Of a stretch of 64,000 bases of DNA, positions 1-8,827 are shown one piece after another. Origin of the DNA: JAGVSZ01 sp963716855. GTDB taxonomy: Bacteria; Pseudomonadota; Gammaproteobacteria; Burkholderiales; SG8-39. Position 1 is the stretch's first letter, and each line of letters starts with the position of its first letter. The stretch is taken from assembly GCA_963716855.1 (NCBI GenBank), contig CAVQUV010000014.1, positions 186,001 to 250,000 on the forward strand, in the 5' to 3' direction. Under the pieces are notes generated by a model, which did not search any database, was not told the origin of the DNA, and saw nothing but the letters and a program-made list of their open reading frames with translations. Made by a program: the position numbers and the translations under genes.

Positions 1-687
1 GGGGCGATCCGCCGCTTCCACGCCTGGCATCGCCGGACGGAGCTGCCCCGCTATGCCGCGTTGCTCCAGAGCACGGCGGGCCGCGTGGAACGCGGACTCA
101 CGCACGAGGACGTTGAGTGGGGCATTCAGAACGTGCGCGCCCGCTACGCCGCGGTGGTCGAAGCCGCCGTCCGGGAAAGCGCCCCGCTCCTGCACGCGCT
201 GGACGCCGAGAACATCGCCGCGCTCGAACGCCGCTTCGCGGCCGACGACCGGAAGCGCATTCGCGAGGCGCAATCGGGCGACGCGCCGAAGCGCGAGCGC
301 GCCCGCGTGCTGGCCATCGTGAAGCGCGTGGAGGAATGGACGGGACCGCTCTCGGGCGCGCAGCAAGACGTCGTGCGGCGTTTCGTGCGAGCGACCGCCG
401 GTCGTCCGCGCCAGGCGCACCAGCACCTGAGCCGCAAGCAGCGGGAGCTGGTGCTGCTGCTCGTGCGCGACGACGGGTCGGCGAAGGAGACGAACCCGGA
501 GCAGCTGCGCTCGTTCTTCGTCGACTGGGAAGCGGAGCGCAGCGTCGAGGGACGCGAGTACCACGCACGCTTCGTGGAGCTGATCCTCGAGCTCGACCGC
601 ACGCTCACCGCGAGCCAGCGGGCGCACGCGATCGGGCGACTCGGCCGGTATGCCGAGGATTGCCGGCAGTTGTCGCGCGGGAGCTAG
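1..687 (+). CDS. DUF6279-type lipoprotein, 5'-truncated by the window edge
   Basis: The reading frame is open from base 1 to the TAG at 685-687, so the N-terminus lies outside the window. The visible 228 residues are a charged helical protein beginning with a W-H-R-R-T-E-L-P-R-Y-A segment, which I recognise from the DUF6279 family of proteobacterial predicted lipoproteins. The function of that family is unknown. The TTG at 61 could be called as a start, but the conserved segment lies upstream of it, so it is internal. The gene converges on the dehydrogenase gene with a gap of only 13 bases. Confidence 0.7.
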   Translation, partial: GAIRRFHAWHRRTELPRYAALLQSTAGRVERGLTHEDVEWGIQNVRARYAAVVEAAVRESAPLLHALDAENIAALERRFAADDRKRIREAQSGDAPKRERARVLAIVKRVEEWTGPLSGAQQDVVRRFVRATAGRPRQAHQHLSRKQRELVLLLVRDDGSAKETNPEQLRSFFVDWEAERSVEGREYHARFVELILELDRTLTASQRAHAIGRLGRYAEDCRQLSRGS

Positions 688-700
688 GACCGGCCGGGGT

Positions 701-2023
701 TCAGTGTTTCGCCGCCGGAGTCACGCGCCACACGACGTTGCCGACGTCGTCCGCAACGAGCAAGGCCCCCGCGCGGTCGACCGCGACGCCCACGGGCCGC
801 CCGAGCGCATCGCCGTTGGCGTCGACGAAACCGGTGAGCACGTCCTCCGACGGGCCGACGGGGCGGCCGCCCTCGAAGCGCACGAACACCACCTTGTAGC
901 CGTTGAGCGGGCGGCGATTCCACGAACCGTGCTCGCCGACGAACGCGCCGCCCGCGTACCGCTGCGGCAACAACGTGCCCTCGTAGAACGCGAGACCGAG
1001 CGGCGCGACGTGGGCACCGAGCGCGTAGTCCGGCGCGATCGCTTTCGCGACCAGGTCGGGGCGCGCCGGCTGCACGCGCGGGTCCACGTGCTGGCCGAAG
1101 TAGCTGTAGGGCCAGCCGTAGAAGGCGCCCTCCTTCACCGACGTGAGGTAGTCGGGCACGAGATCGCTGCCCAGCTCGTCGCGCTCGTTGACGACGGTCC
1201 ACAGCAGGCCGGTCTGCGGCTCCCAGCCGAGTCCGTTGGGGTTCCGCAGTCCCGAGGCGAAGAGCCGGCCGGTCTGCTTCGTCGGGTCGATTTCCAGGAT
1301 CGCCGCGCGGTCGACTTCCTTCTCCATGCCGTTCTCCGCGACGTTGCTGTTCGACCCGACCGTCACATAGAGGCGCGATCCGTCCCGGCTCGCGATGACG
1401 TTCTTCGTCCAGTGATGGTTGAGGGGGCCGCCGGGCAGATCGACAACCTTAGCGCCCGGGTCTGCAATCCGCGTCGCCCCCGGGGTGTACGCGAAGCGCA
1501 CCAGGGCGTCGGTGTTCGCAACGTAGAAATCGCTCCCGACGAGGACCATGCCGAACGGCGAGTTCAGGCCGTCGAGAAACACGGCGCGGAATTCCGCGAC
1601 GCCGTCGCCGTCCGCATCGCGCAGCAGGGTGATCCGGTTGGCGCTCGGTACCGCGGCGCCGGCGCGCTTCATCACCTGCTTCATGACCCAGCCCTTGATC
1701 CCGTTGCCGTTCTCGGGTCGCGGCGGCGCGTTCGACTCGGCGACCAGGACGTCCCCGTTCGGAAGGACGTAGAGCCAGCGGGGATGGTCGAGACCCGTCG
1801 CGAACGCGCTGACCGCGAGACCCGCGGCCGGGATCGGCGTGGCGCCGTCCGGCCACCCCTTTGCCGGGGCGATGTTCACCGTCGGCAACAGCGTCCGGGT
1901 CGGCTCCGGCAGCGTCGGTTGCGGGCCCGTATCGGCGTAGCGGGCCAGATTCGAGCGATCGCCGCAGCCGGGAAGACCCAGCAGCGACGAGCAAAGCAAC
2001 GCAAATGCGAGCGCTCGGGCCAT
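701..2023 (-). CDS. PQQ-dependent sugar (sorbosone-type) dehydrogenase lipoprotein
   Basis: 440 residues. The N-terminus is a lipoprotein signal with lipobox L-P-G-C (Cys20), so the mature protein should be anchored in the envelope and face the periplasm. Residues about 60-440 form a beta-propeller of the soluble glucose/sorbosone dehydrogenase family, with the segments HPRWLYVLPNG, NHHWTKNV, GLRNPNGLGW, GAFYGWPYSYFG and GEHGSWNR. Members oxidise sugars or related polyols using PQQ; the substrate cannot be told from sequence. The frame is open further upstream, but this ATG starts directly at the signal peptide. A -24/-12 promoter candidate ends only 12 bases before the ATG, so the transcript may be nearly leaderless. 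Confidence 0.82.
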   Translation of the reverse strand: MARALAFALLCSSLLGLPGCGDRSNLARYADTGPQPTLPEPTRTLLPTVNIAPAKGWPDGATPIPAAGLAVSAFATGLDHPRWLYVLPNGDVLVAESNAPPRPENGNGIKGWVMKQVMKRAGAAVPSANRITLLRDADGDGVAEFRAVFLDGLNSPFGMVLVGSDFYVANTDALVRFAYTPGATRIADPGAKVVDLPGGPLNHHWTKNVIASRDGSRLYVTVGSNSNVAENGMEKEVDRAAILEIDPTKQTGRLFASGLRNPNGLGWEPQTGLLWTVVNERDELGSDLVPDYLTSVKEGAFYGWPYSYFGQHVDPRVQPARPDLVAKAIAPDYALGAHVAPLGLAFYEGTLLPQRYAGGAFVGEHGSWNRRPLNGYKVVFVRFEGGRPVGPSEDVLTGFVDANGDALGRPVGVAVDRAGALLVADDVGNVVWRVTPAAKH

Positions 2024-2035
2024 GCCCGCGGAGTC

Positions 2036-2050
2036 GCAAGCGGCGTGCCC
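2036..2050 (-). promoter_or_regulatory. Candidate sigma-54 promoter of the PQQ-type dehydrogenase gene
   Basis: On the minus strand it reads GGGCACG-CCGC-TTGC, with GG and GC 10 bases apart. The expected transcription start falls at about 2024, next to the ATG at 2023. Confidence 0.6.
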
Positions 2051-2102
2051 GTCCCTCGCGACGTTGCGGCCGGCCGCGCAGGCGCTCGCCGCTCCGGGTC
2101 CC

Positions 2103-2981
2103 TCAACGCGTGCGTCGGGCGATGAACAGGCGGGTGATCTCAGCCCCGACGAAGAAGATGCTCGCCGAATAGAAGACCCAGAGCAGCAGCACGGCCAGCG
2201 AGCCCGCCGCGCCGAACGCCGACGCCGGGGCGGAGTTCCCGAGATACAGGCCGATCGCCAGCCGTCCCGCGAGGAACAGCAGCGCGGTGATGCCCGCGGA
2301 GAGCATGACGTCCCGCCAAGCGAGTCGCGCCTCGGGGAGCAGCTTGTAGATCGCCGCAAAGAGCCCGATCACCACGACGAGCGTGGCCACCCACGACAGG
2401 CCGGTCAGCAGCCAGCCGGCTTCGGCGCCGATCAGTCGGGTCGAAATCACCGCGAGCACCGCATTGACTGCCAGTGATACCAGCAGCAGGAAAGCGAGCA
2501 CCAGGACGAGACCGAACGAGAGCAGCCGCGATCGGAGCAGCCCCCAGAGGCCGGGGGGTCTGCGGCGTTCGACGCGAAAGATCTCATCGAGGCTGTCCTT
2601 CAGTTCGGCGAATGCGGTGGTCGCTCCGACCAGAAGCGCGGCGAAGGCAGCGAGCGCGGCCCACCCGCGCTCGGTCTTGCGCGTGCTTGCGGCGAGCAGG
2701 TCGCCGAGCAGCGCCGCGCCCGGTTCCCCGATCAGCATGCGCGTCTGGTCGAGGATCGCTGCGCTCAGCGCGGTCGTCTCGACGAGCAGGCCGGCGACGG
2801 CGAGCACTATGACGAGGATCGGCGCAAGGGAGAAGGCGGTGTAGTACGCCACCGCCGCGGCCTTGCGGCTGCAGCGGTCCTCAGACCATGCGCTGGCCAG
2901 CTGGGTGAGCGCGTGCCAGAGGCGCTTGATGCCGCCCTTGCGCGTTCCGCGCATTGCACTTGGTTCGGCCGCAATGGGCAT
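2103..2981 (-). CDS. YihY/BrkB family inner-membrane protein
   Basis: 292 residues. The segment R-K-A-A-A-V-A-Y-Y-T-A-F-S-L-A-P near residue 40 is the signature start of the YihY (virulence factor BrkB) fold. It is followed by about six hydrophobic helices and ends with a G-A-E-I-T-R helix. The molecular function of the family is not established; it is not RNase BN despite old annotations. The start chosen is the ATG before PIAAEPS; an internal ATG at 2954 is possible. It lies 50 bases downstream of the iron permease-like gene on the same strand and is probably co-transcribed with it. A second YihY protein lies at 10076-10984. Confidence 0.85.
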   Translation of the reverse strand: MPIAAEPSAMRGTRKGGIKRLWHALTQLASAWSEDRCSRKAAAVAYYTAFSLAPILVIVLAVAGLLVETTALSAAILDQTRMLIGEPGAALLGDLLAASTRKTERGWAALAAFAALLVGATTAFAELKDSLDEIFRVERRRPPGLWGLLRSRLLSFGLVLVLAFLLLVSLAVNAVLAVISTRLIGAEAGWLLTGLSWVATLVVVIGLFAAIYKLLPEARLAWRDVMLSAGITALLFLAGRLAIGLYLGNSAPASAFGAAGSLAVLLLWVFYSASIFFVGAEITRLFIARRTR

Positions 2982-3031
2982 CCGATTCTCGGCTCTGCGT
3001 GTCAGTGAAGGAGCGCGGCGCGCCAAGGCGG

Positions 3032-3454
3032 TCAGAGGGAAACGTCCCGGACTTCGGTATCGCTCCCACCGCCCTTGACCGACGCTCTGGCGTCCTTTGC
3101 GAGGCGGGCGTACACCGCCCGTATCCGGGCGCGGTCGTCGTCGTCCAGCTCCTCGAGGTCGATCAGCCCGGCGTGCGCCCCGGCGATCGCGCGAAGCAGC
3201 TCGTCCAGTTTCACGTGCACCGCCTCGGTATCCCGGTTCTGCGTGTTCTGGATCAGAAAGACCATGAGAAAGGTGACGATGGTCGTCCCGGTATTGATGA
3301 CGAGCTGCCACGTGTCGCTGAACTCGAACAGCGGGCCGGCGACAGCCCAGACGAGAATCACCAGTACCGCGGCGGCGAAGGCGCCCGGCCGCCCGCACGT
3401 GCTGGCCACCCCGCGCGAGAACCGTCCGAAGATCGATGGTCTTTTTCCCGCCAT
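3032..3454 (-). CDS. Low-affinity iron permease family (Fet4-like) small membrane protein
   Basis: 140 residues with two hydrophobic segments (about residues 25-48 and 55-75) and a charged C-terminal tail. The stretch FSDTWQLVINTGTT, then FLMVFLIQNTQNRD, is the hallmark of the bacterial 'low affinity iron permease' family. That name comes from yeast Fet4; transport by these short bacterial proteins is unproven, and the family is often seen with stress genes. The ATG lies 12 bases from a -24/-12 element, so the mRNA may be leaderless. It is divergent from the DUF1328 gene and each direction has its own candidate promoter. Confidence 0.8.
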   Translation of the reverse strand: MAGKRPSIFGRFSRGVASTCGRPGAFAAAVLVILVWAVAGPLFEFSDTWQLVINTGTTIVTFLMVFLIQNTQNRDTEAVHVKLDELLRAIAGAHAGLIDLEELDDDDRARIRAVYARLAKDARASVKGGGSDTEVRDVSL

Positions 3455-3465
3455 GCGCGGGCCTC

Positions 3466-3480
3466 GCAATCGGCGTGCCG
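3466..3480 (-). promoter_or_regulatory. Candidate sigma-54 promoter of the iron permease-like gene
   Basis: The minus strand reads CGGCACG-CCGA-TTGC, matching the TGGCACG-N4-TTGC consensus at every defined base except the first. It is back to back with the element at 3504-3518. Confidence 0.6.
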
Positions 3481-3503
3481 CGCAGACGCCCCCGGCCCGA
3501 GCC

Positions 3504-3518
3504 GGGCCCGTAGTTTGC
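3504..3518 (+). promoter_or_regulatory. Candidate sigma-54 promoter of the DUF1328-SDR operon
   Basis: Reads GGGCCCG-TAGT-TTGC, with GG-N10-GC spacing. It lies 35 bases before the ATG at 3554. Confidence 0.5.
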
Positions 3519-3553
3519 ACATGGTGCAGTGACTCCTGACCGGAAGGGTCGCC

Positions 3554-3718
3554 ATGTTGCAGGGCGCGGTGGTAGCACTCATCCTCGCGGGGATTGCCGG
3601 CGTGCTCGGGTATGCCGGCGTGGGCGGGGCGGGATCGCACGACGCGGCCTACGCGTTCCTCCTCGTAGGCCTGATTCTCATCGCCGCATTCCTGGGAACG
3701 ACGCGGCTGCGTCGCTGA
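3554..3718 (+). CDS. DUF1328 family small membrane protein
   Basis: 54 residues with two hydrophobic helices separated by a short Gly-rich turn (residues 20-28), ending in Arg residues. This is the layout of the DUF1328 (YtjA) family, which is about 53 residues long. The function is unknown; members are often stress-induced. The ATG is preceded by a GGAAGGG-type ribosome site. It is the first of three DUF1328 copies in the window (the others end at 38311 and 46880); this copy is the most divergent. It lies 35 bases upstream of the SDR gene and is probably in an operon with it. Confidence 0.7.
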   Translation: MLQGAVVALILAGIAGVLGYAGVGGAGSHDAAYAFLLVGLILIAAFLGTTRLRR

Positions 3719-3753
3719 ACCGCGTCGACCGGAGCGAGGAACGATGTCCGGAA

Positions 3754-4755
3754 ATGACGATGGCTAAGCCGAGCAAGGCCCGATCGCACGGCGAAGCGGT
3801 CGCGGCAAAGCACCGACGCATCCAGCGCGATCAGGATGCGCGCGATCGGTCGCGGACACGCAAAAAATCCGCGGACGACAATGCGATGCAGGCGGGGCCG
3901 CGCAAGCAGCCGGCTACGCTTCCGGCACAGCACATCGCGAAGCCGGGCAACGAGGCCGACCTCGAGCTCGCGCCGCGGTTTCTCGCGCCCGACTACCACG
4001 GCAGCCGCAAGCTCGAGGGAATGGTCGCGATCGTCACCGGCGGAGATTCCGGCATCGGTCGCGCCGTGGCGGTGCTGTTCGCGCGCGAAGGGGCCGACGT
4101 CGCGATCCTCTACCTCAGCGAGCACGCCGACGCCCGAAAGACGCAGCGCTACGTGGAAGCCGAAGGACGGCGGTGCCTGACTATTGCGGGCGACGTGAAG
4201 GACAGCACGTTCTGTCGCAAGGCGGTCGACCGGGTCGTACGCGAGCTCGGCGGACTCGACGTCCTAGTGAACAACGCGGCGTTCCAGGAGCACGCCGACT
4301 CGCTGGAAGACATCTCGGACGAGCGCTTCGACGAAACGCTCCGCACCAACGTATACGGCTATTTCCACATGGCCCGCGCCGCCCTGCGCCACCTCAAGCG
4401 CGGCGGCTCGATCATCAACACCGGCTCCGTCGTCGGCCTGGAGGGTAGTCCCAGCCTGCTCGACTATTCGACGACCAAGGGCGCCATCCACGCGTTCACC
4501 AAGTCGCTCGCGCAGAACCTCGCGAGCAAGGCCATCCGCGTGAACGCCGTCGCGCCGGGACCGGTCTGGACGCCGCTGAATCCGGCCGACAAGCCGGCCG
4601 AGAAGGTCGCCGAGTTCGGGCACAACACCGACATGAAGCGCGTCGCGCAGCCCGAGGAGCTTTCGCCGGCGTACGTCTTCCTGGCGTCGCCCGTGTGCTC
4701 GGCGTACATCACCGGGATCGTGTTGCCCGTCACCGGGAGCGTCGGCGCCATCTGA
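3754..4755 (+). CDS. SDR family oxidoreductase, general-stress (YghA/GSP39-like) type
   Basis: 333 residues. Residues 1-85 are a basic, low-complexity N-terminal extension typical of the stress-type subfamily. The Rossmann fold follows, with T-G-G-D-S-G-I-G at 95-102 for NAD(P) binding, the N-N-A-A motif, and the catalytic Y-S-T-T-K pair (Tyr238, Lys242). It should be a cytosolic NAD(P)-dependent alcohol/aldehyde reductase; the substrate is unknown. The start is ATG 3754; ATG 3760, two codons later, is equally possible. It follows the DUF1328 gene closely and likely shares its promoter. Confidence 0.88.
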   Translation: MTMAKPSKARSHGEAVAAKHRRIQRDQDARDRSRTRKKSADDNAMQAGPRKQPATLPAQHIAKPGNEADLELAPRFLAPDYHGSRKLEGMVAIVTGGDSGIGRAVAVLFAREGADVAILYLSEHADARKTQRYVEAEGRRCLTIAGDVKDSTFCRKAVDRVVRELGGLDVLVNNAAFQEHADSLEDISDERFDETLRTNVYGYFHMARAALRHLKRGGSIINTGSVVGLEGSPSLLDYSTTKGAIHAFTKSLAQNLASKAIRVNAVAPGPVWTPLNPADKPAEKVAEFGHNTDMKRVAQPEELSPAYVFLASPVCSAYITGIVLPVTGSVGAI

Positions 4756-4853
4756 CTGCGGCGTCGGCCCGCACCGAACGGTAGAAGTTGCACGCCTGCG
4801 CAGGTCCTACACCCCTTCGGCGACCGTAAGGCACGAAGAACGCAGCGCCGCTT

Positions 4854-4868
4854 CGGTACGCGGATTGC
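4854..4868 (+). promoter_or_regulatory. Candidate sigma-54 promoter of the first hemerythrin gene
   Basis: Reads CGGTACG-CGGA-TTGC, with GG-N10-GC spacing, 46 bases before the ATG at 4915. Confidence 0.55.
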
Positions 4869-4914
4869 TGGTGCGCGTTGCCCGATCAACCCCACGCGAA
4901 AAGGAGATGCCCCG

Positions 4915-5430
4915 ATGGGATCGACCAAGACCCGCAAGCGCGCGACCGAGAGCGACGCGATCGAACTGTTGCGCGAGGATCACCGCAAGGTGGAGAAGCT
5001 GTTTGACGAGTTCGAGAAGGCCGACCGCGAGGATGCGGTGGCGTGCAGTAAGATCGTCGAGCAGGCGTGCACCGAGCTGAAGATCCACGCCACCCTGGAA
5101 GAAGAACTGTTCTATCCGGCCGTCCGCGACGCTCTCGAGGCGGACGACACGTCCCTCATCGACGAGGCCGAGGTCGAGCACGACACGGCGAAAATGCTCA
5201 TCGCCCGGCTCGAGGGCCTCGGCGCGGAGGAGCCGCACTATGCCGCCACCTTCACCGTGCTGTCGGAATACATCAAGCACCACGTGAAGGAAGAAGAAGG
5301 CGAGCTGTTCCCGAAGGTGAAGAAGACGAAGCTCGACCTCGAGGACCTGGGCGCGCGGATGCGCTCGCGCAAGGACGAACTGATCGAGGAAATGGGCGTC
5401 GCGACCGCCGAAACTGCCGAGGCCGACTGA
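4915..5430 (+). CDS. Hemerythrin HHE domain protein (copy 1)
   Basis: 171 residues. The iron-ligand pattern of a hemerythrin is visible: H-R-K-V-E-K-L-F near residue 23, H-A-T-L-E-E-E-L-F-Y-P near 58, E-H-D-T near 87 and Y-I-K-H-H-V-K-E-E near 121. The protein should bind a di-iron centre and oxygen or related ligands in the cytosol; its precise role (O2/NO sensing, iron or redox buffering) is not known. An AAAAGGAG ribosome site precedes the ATG. It is closely similar to the protein at 8828-9346, and the two copies flank the catalase gene. Confidence 0.88.
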   Translation: MGSTKTRKRATESDAIELLREDHRKVEKLFDEFEKADREDAVACSKIVEQACTELKIHATLEEELFYPAVRDALEADDTSLIDEAEVEHDTAKMLIARLEGLGAEEPHYAATFTVLSEYIKHHVKEEEGELFPKVKKTKLDLEDLGARMRSRKDELIEEMGVATAETAEAD

Positions 5431-5440
5431 CCTCGACGCA

Positions 5441-5473
5441 AACACGCCGCGCCCAAAGCGCGGCGTGTTTCTG
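5441..5473 (+). terminator. Rho-independent terminator after the first hemerythrin gene
   Basis: Perfect 12-bp stem (5441-5452 with 5458-5469), 5-base loop, then a short T-rich tail. It lies 10 bases after the stop codon and separates the hemerythrin gene from the convergent catalase gene. Confidence 0.75.
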
Positions 5474-5547
5474 GTTCGCGCCGATCCCTCCGCCGATCAT
5501 CCCGGCGAATAGGGAGAGGACGTAAGCGCCCTGACCGCGGCCGCTGA

Positions 5548-7961
5548 TCAGACCGAGGGGGGGTCGGTCTCGCGCTCGAAGTGACGGTGCCTCGCGATGG
5601 CCTGGATGAACGCCGGCAGCGCGGAGGGTGCATCGCCGGAGGGCGCGAGCACCAGACCAGGATCGGGTGCGCCGCTCGGCAATGCGTCCGCGATTCCGGC
5701 CGCTTCGAGCAGCGCGGCGCCGCGGCCCAGGACGAGGATCGGCTTGCAGTGACGATACTGGTCCTTGAGGAACTCGATCACCTGCCCCTCTGCGACGAGC
5801 GCACCCACGCCGGCCTCGCCGTCGGGCAGCACCATCGCATCGAACAGCACCGAGGGGGCGGCCTCGAGACTCACTTCCACGTCGAGCTCGCCCCCACCGT
5901 CGCCTTTCACCTTGCCCAGGCGGGTTCCCACGTAGCGCGGCACCGCACCCGCTTCGCTCAGCGCGCGATGGATTTCCGCGGCGCTCGCGGGCTTCACGCC
6001 GTTCCCGACGAGAATCGCGACGCGGCGCGTACGGATGCTGCCGCCCCCCGGCCGCGCAAGAAGCGACAGCGCGGGTGAGCGCTCGACTTCGGGTTTCACG
6101 GGTTTTCCCAGCACCGGCGGCAGCGACGGGGGCATCGACATGCCCAGGTCGGCGGCGATTCTCGAGGCTAAGCCTTCATCGACGTTGGCAAGCATCGCCA
6201 CGATGCGCTCCCGGACCGCCCGGGTCTGTACGCGGGTCAGCTCGAACCGGAACGCGCGCACGATGTGCGCCTGCTCGGTCGCCGTCTGGCTGTTGTAGAA
6301 GAGGCGCGCCTGGGTGTAGTGATCGGCGAAGCGCTCCGGCTTGCCGCGCACCGCGTCCCCCTCGATGCGCTCGGGGAACGACCTAAAGCCGCGCATGCCG
6401 GCCTGGAAGGGGCAGCCCCCGCCGAGCGAGTTCGGCTCGTAGGCGACCCGCCCGCGCGCGATCGACTGACGGTGCATCCCGTCGCGCTGGTTGTTGTGCA
6501 CCTGCGCGAGCGGCGCGTTGATCGGGATCTCGTGGAAGTTCGGCCCACCGAGCCGCGTGAGCTGCGTGTCGAAATACGAGTGGATCCGCCCCGCGAGCAG
6601 CGGATCGTTGCTGAAGTCGATCCCCGGGACGATGTGCGCAGTGCAGAAGGCGACCTGCTCGGTCTCGGCGAAGAAGTTGTCGGGATTGCGGTTTAGCACC
6701 AAGCGCCCGACGCGGCGCAGCGGAACGAGCTCCTCGGGCACGATCTTGGTCGCGTCGAGCACGTCGAAGCTGAACTTCTCGGCCTGCGCCTCGGTGAAGA
6801 TCTGGACCCCCAGCTCGTACTCGGGATACGCGCCCGCTTCGATCGCCTCCCACAGGTCGCGCCGGTGGAAGTCGGCATCGGCGCCGGAGATCTTCACCGC
6901 CTCGTCCCAGTCGAGGGAGTGCGTTCCGGCCACCGGGCTCCAGTGGAACTTGACGAACCTCGACTTGCCGGCCTGCGTTCACGAGCCGGAAGGTGTGCAC
7001 CCCGAACCCCTGCATCATGCGGTAGCTGCGGGGGATGGCCCGGTCCGACATGACCCACATCAGCATGTGGGTCGATTCCGGCATCAGCGATACGAAGTCC
7101 CAGAAGGTGTCGTGCGCGCTGGACGCCTGCGGCATCGCGAAGTGCGGCTCCGGCTTGACGCGCGTGCACGAGGTCGGGGAACTTCATTGCGTCCTGGATG
7201 AAGAACACCGGGATGTTGTTGCCGACGATGTCGAAGTTGCCGTCGTCGGTGTAGAACTTGACGGCGAAGCCCCGCACGTCGCGCACCGTGTCGGCCGAGC
7301 CGCGCTCGCCGGCGACGGTCGAGAAGCGGACGAACACCGGAGTGCGCTTGCCCGCCGACGCGAACAGCGAGGCGCAGGTGTATTCGGCGAGCGACTCGTC
7401 GCACTCGAAGTAGCCGTGCGCGGCGGAACCGCGGGCATGCACCACGCGCTCGGGAATCCGCTCGTGGTCGAAGTGGGTGATCTTCTCGCGCAGGATGAAG
7501 TCGTCGAGCAGCGCCGGCCCGCGCAGCCCCGCCTTGAGCGAGTTCTGGTTGTCCGCGACGGCGACGCCCTGGTTGGTGGTGAGCGCGCGTCCGCCGGAGT
7601 CGACGCGGACCCGGTCGAGCGAGCCGTTGTTCGGGTTGTGCCCCGGCTGGCGCGGCCCGGCCCCGGCCTTGTCCGAGGCGTTTTCCTCGGTCAGCGTGCT
7701 GGCCGTCGCAGCAGTGCCGGTCGGCTCGATGCACTCGCCGGCCTGCGGGGCCGCTGCCGCTGCGCCGTGTTCGAGCGCCTTGTTCTTGTTGAACGGCATC
7801 GCTCTAGCGAGGGCCTCGACGGCCGCGACCTTCGCGGCGAGAGGGTCCGTGGTGGGACCGCCCGGGGCGGCTGGGCCGCTGATCGTCGCGCGCGCCGACG
7901 ATTTCGCCGGGCCGTTCGAGTCGACAGAAGATTTGGTGTTGCGCGTATTGCGTTTGGCCAT
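5548..7961 (-). CDS. katE: Large-subunit catalase (HPII/KatE type), frame broken twice as sequenced
   Basis: Reconstructed length is 803 residues, against about 750 for E. coli HPII. It decomposes H2O2 in the cytosol with a heme. Seen: R-V-V-H-A-R-G with the distal His, G-N-N-I-P-V-F-F-I-Q-D, the proximal-Tyr segment R-I-H-S-Y-F-D-T-Q, and a C-terminal DJ-1/PfpI-like domain (R-R-V-A-I-L-V-G-N-G onward) that marks the large-subunit clade. The conserved sequence moves between three frames at about 7160 and about 6973, each consistent with one extra base. Removing both restores an uninterrupted protein with every core motif, so I favour sequencing error over a real pseudogene. It has its own -24/-12 promoter candidate. 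Confidence 0.85.
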
Positions 7962-7994
7962 GGCTCACCGCGAGGAAAGGGTTTGGGACGCAGA

Positions 7995-8009
7995 GCAATG
8001 CGCGTGCCC
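7995..8009 (-). promoter_or_regulatory. Candidate sigma-54 promoter of katE
   Basis: The minus strand reads GGGCACG-CGCA-TTGC, with exact GG-N10-GC spacing, 33 bases upstream of the katE ATG. Between this element and 8262 I see no gene. Confidence 0.6.
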
Positions 8010-8261
8010 TGCGCGCTACGTAAGCCCGCCGTCGCGCCGCCGATAGCGCCCCGAAGCGGCGCATGGGTACACAGAGCGCGCAAAACATTCACGAGAAGCG
8101 CGAGTGAAGCGGAGGACTTTGCGGTTCGGAGCCGGATTTCGCGTGGCGTTGGGCAACCGGCGCGCGCAGGCGGCGGAGATGGTCATTGCGCCGGGCGGCG
8201 CGGAAGGCGGCCCCGGAAACCGGCATCGCGGCGCCGACCAGTGACTGTTCGTTGGCGTCAA

Positions 8262-8651
8262 ACCGCCTCTGCGCTGGGCCGCGAGCTTGACTCCCTCGCC
8301 GACGTGATTTCCATCGGCGTCGCTCCTGCGGCGATCGCGTTCGCGGTCGGCCTGCGGAGCGGCCTCGATCAGGTGATCCTGATCTACTTTGCGCTGTGCG
8401 GCCTGAGCCGTCTCGCCCGCTACAACGTCAGCGCCGAGACCATGTCCGCCCGGACCGGGAAGGTCGAGTACTTCGAAGGTACGCCGATCCCCACGAGCGT
8501 TGTGCCGCTCGGCGTACTGGTCTAGGCATTTTCCCGCGAGAACCTCTACCCGGCGAGCGTACTCGGCGTCGACTTTCATCTGCCCGTGCTGCTCTTCCTG
8601 CTGTCGGGGTCCCTGATGATCAGCAAGACGCTGCGGATCCCGAAGCCCTGA
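8262..8651 (+). pseudogene. Remnant of CDP-diacylglycerol-serine O-phosphatidyltransferase (pssA)
   Basis: One frame carries the C-terminal half of PssA: ALGRELDSLADVISIGVAPA, then YFALCGLSRLARYN, EYFEGTPIPTS and SGSLMISKTLRIPKP. The N-terminal part with the CDP-alcohol phosphotransferase D-x2-D-G motif is missing, no start codon with a ribosome site precedes it, and an in-frame TAG interrupts it at 8523-8525. It therefore cannot make the phosphatidylserine synthase used for phosphatidylethanolamine synthesis. A complete copy presumably exists elsewhere in the genome. Confidence 0.72.
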
Positions 8652-8771
8652 GGGGACGGCGCCTCGCGCTCGTCGGCGCTCCCGGCGCGGTCGGGCGATA
8701 CACCTGCCGTCCGAAGCGCGAGCCTTGATCTGCCGTCACTCGGGTCCCGTTCATGCTTCTTCCTCCGCCTC

Positions 8772-8786
8772 GGGCACACCGCTTGC
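8772..8786 (+). promoter_or_regulatory. Candidate sigma-54 promoter of the second hemerythrin gene
   Basis: Reads GGGCACA-CCGC-TTGC, with GG-N10-GC spacing, 41 bases before the ATG at 8828. Confidence 0.6.
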
Positions 8787-8827
8787 CTCTAGTGCGCGTC
8801 CCCTTAGCAACCAACTGGAGCCCCACC

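Noticed and set aside
650..2125. A 491-residue plus-strand open frame opposite the dehydrogenase gene
   Set aside because: Antisense shadow of a well supported beta-propeller gene; no family resemblance or ribosome site.
4829..4843. AGGCACG-AAGA-ACGC as a second promoter before the first hemerythrin gene
   Set aside because: The -12 part keeps only the GC, and a better element lies 25 bases downstream at 4854-4868.
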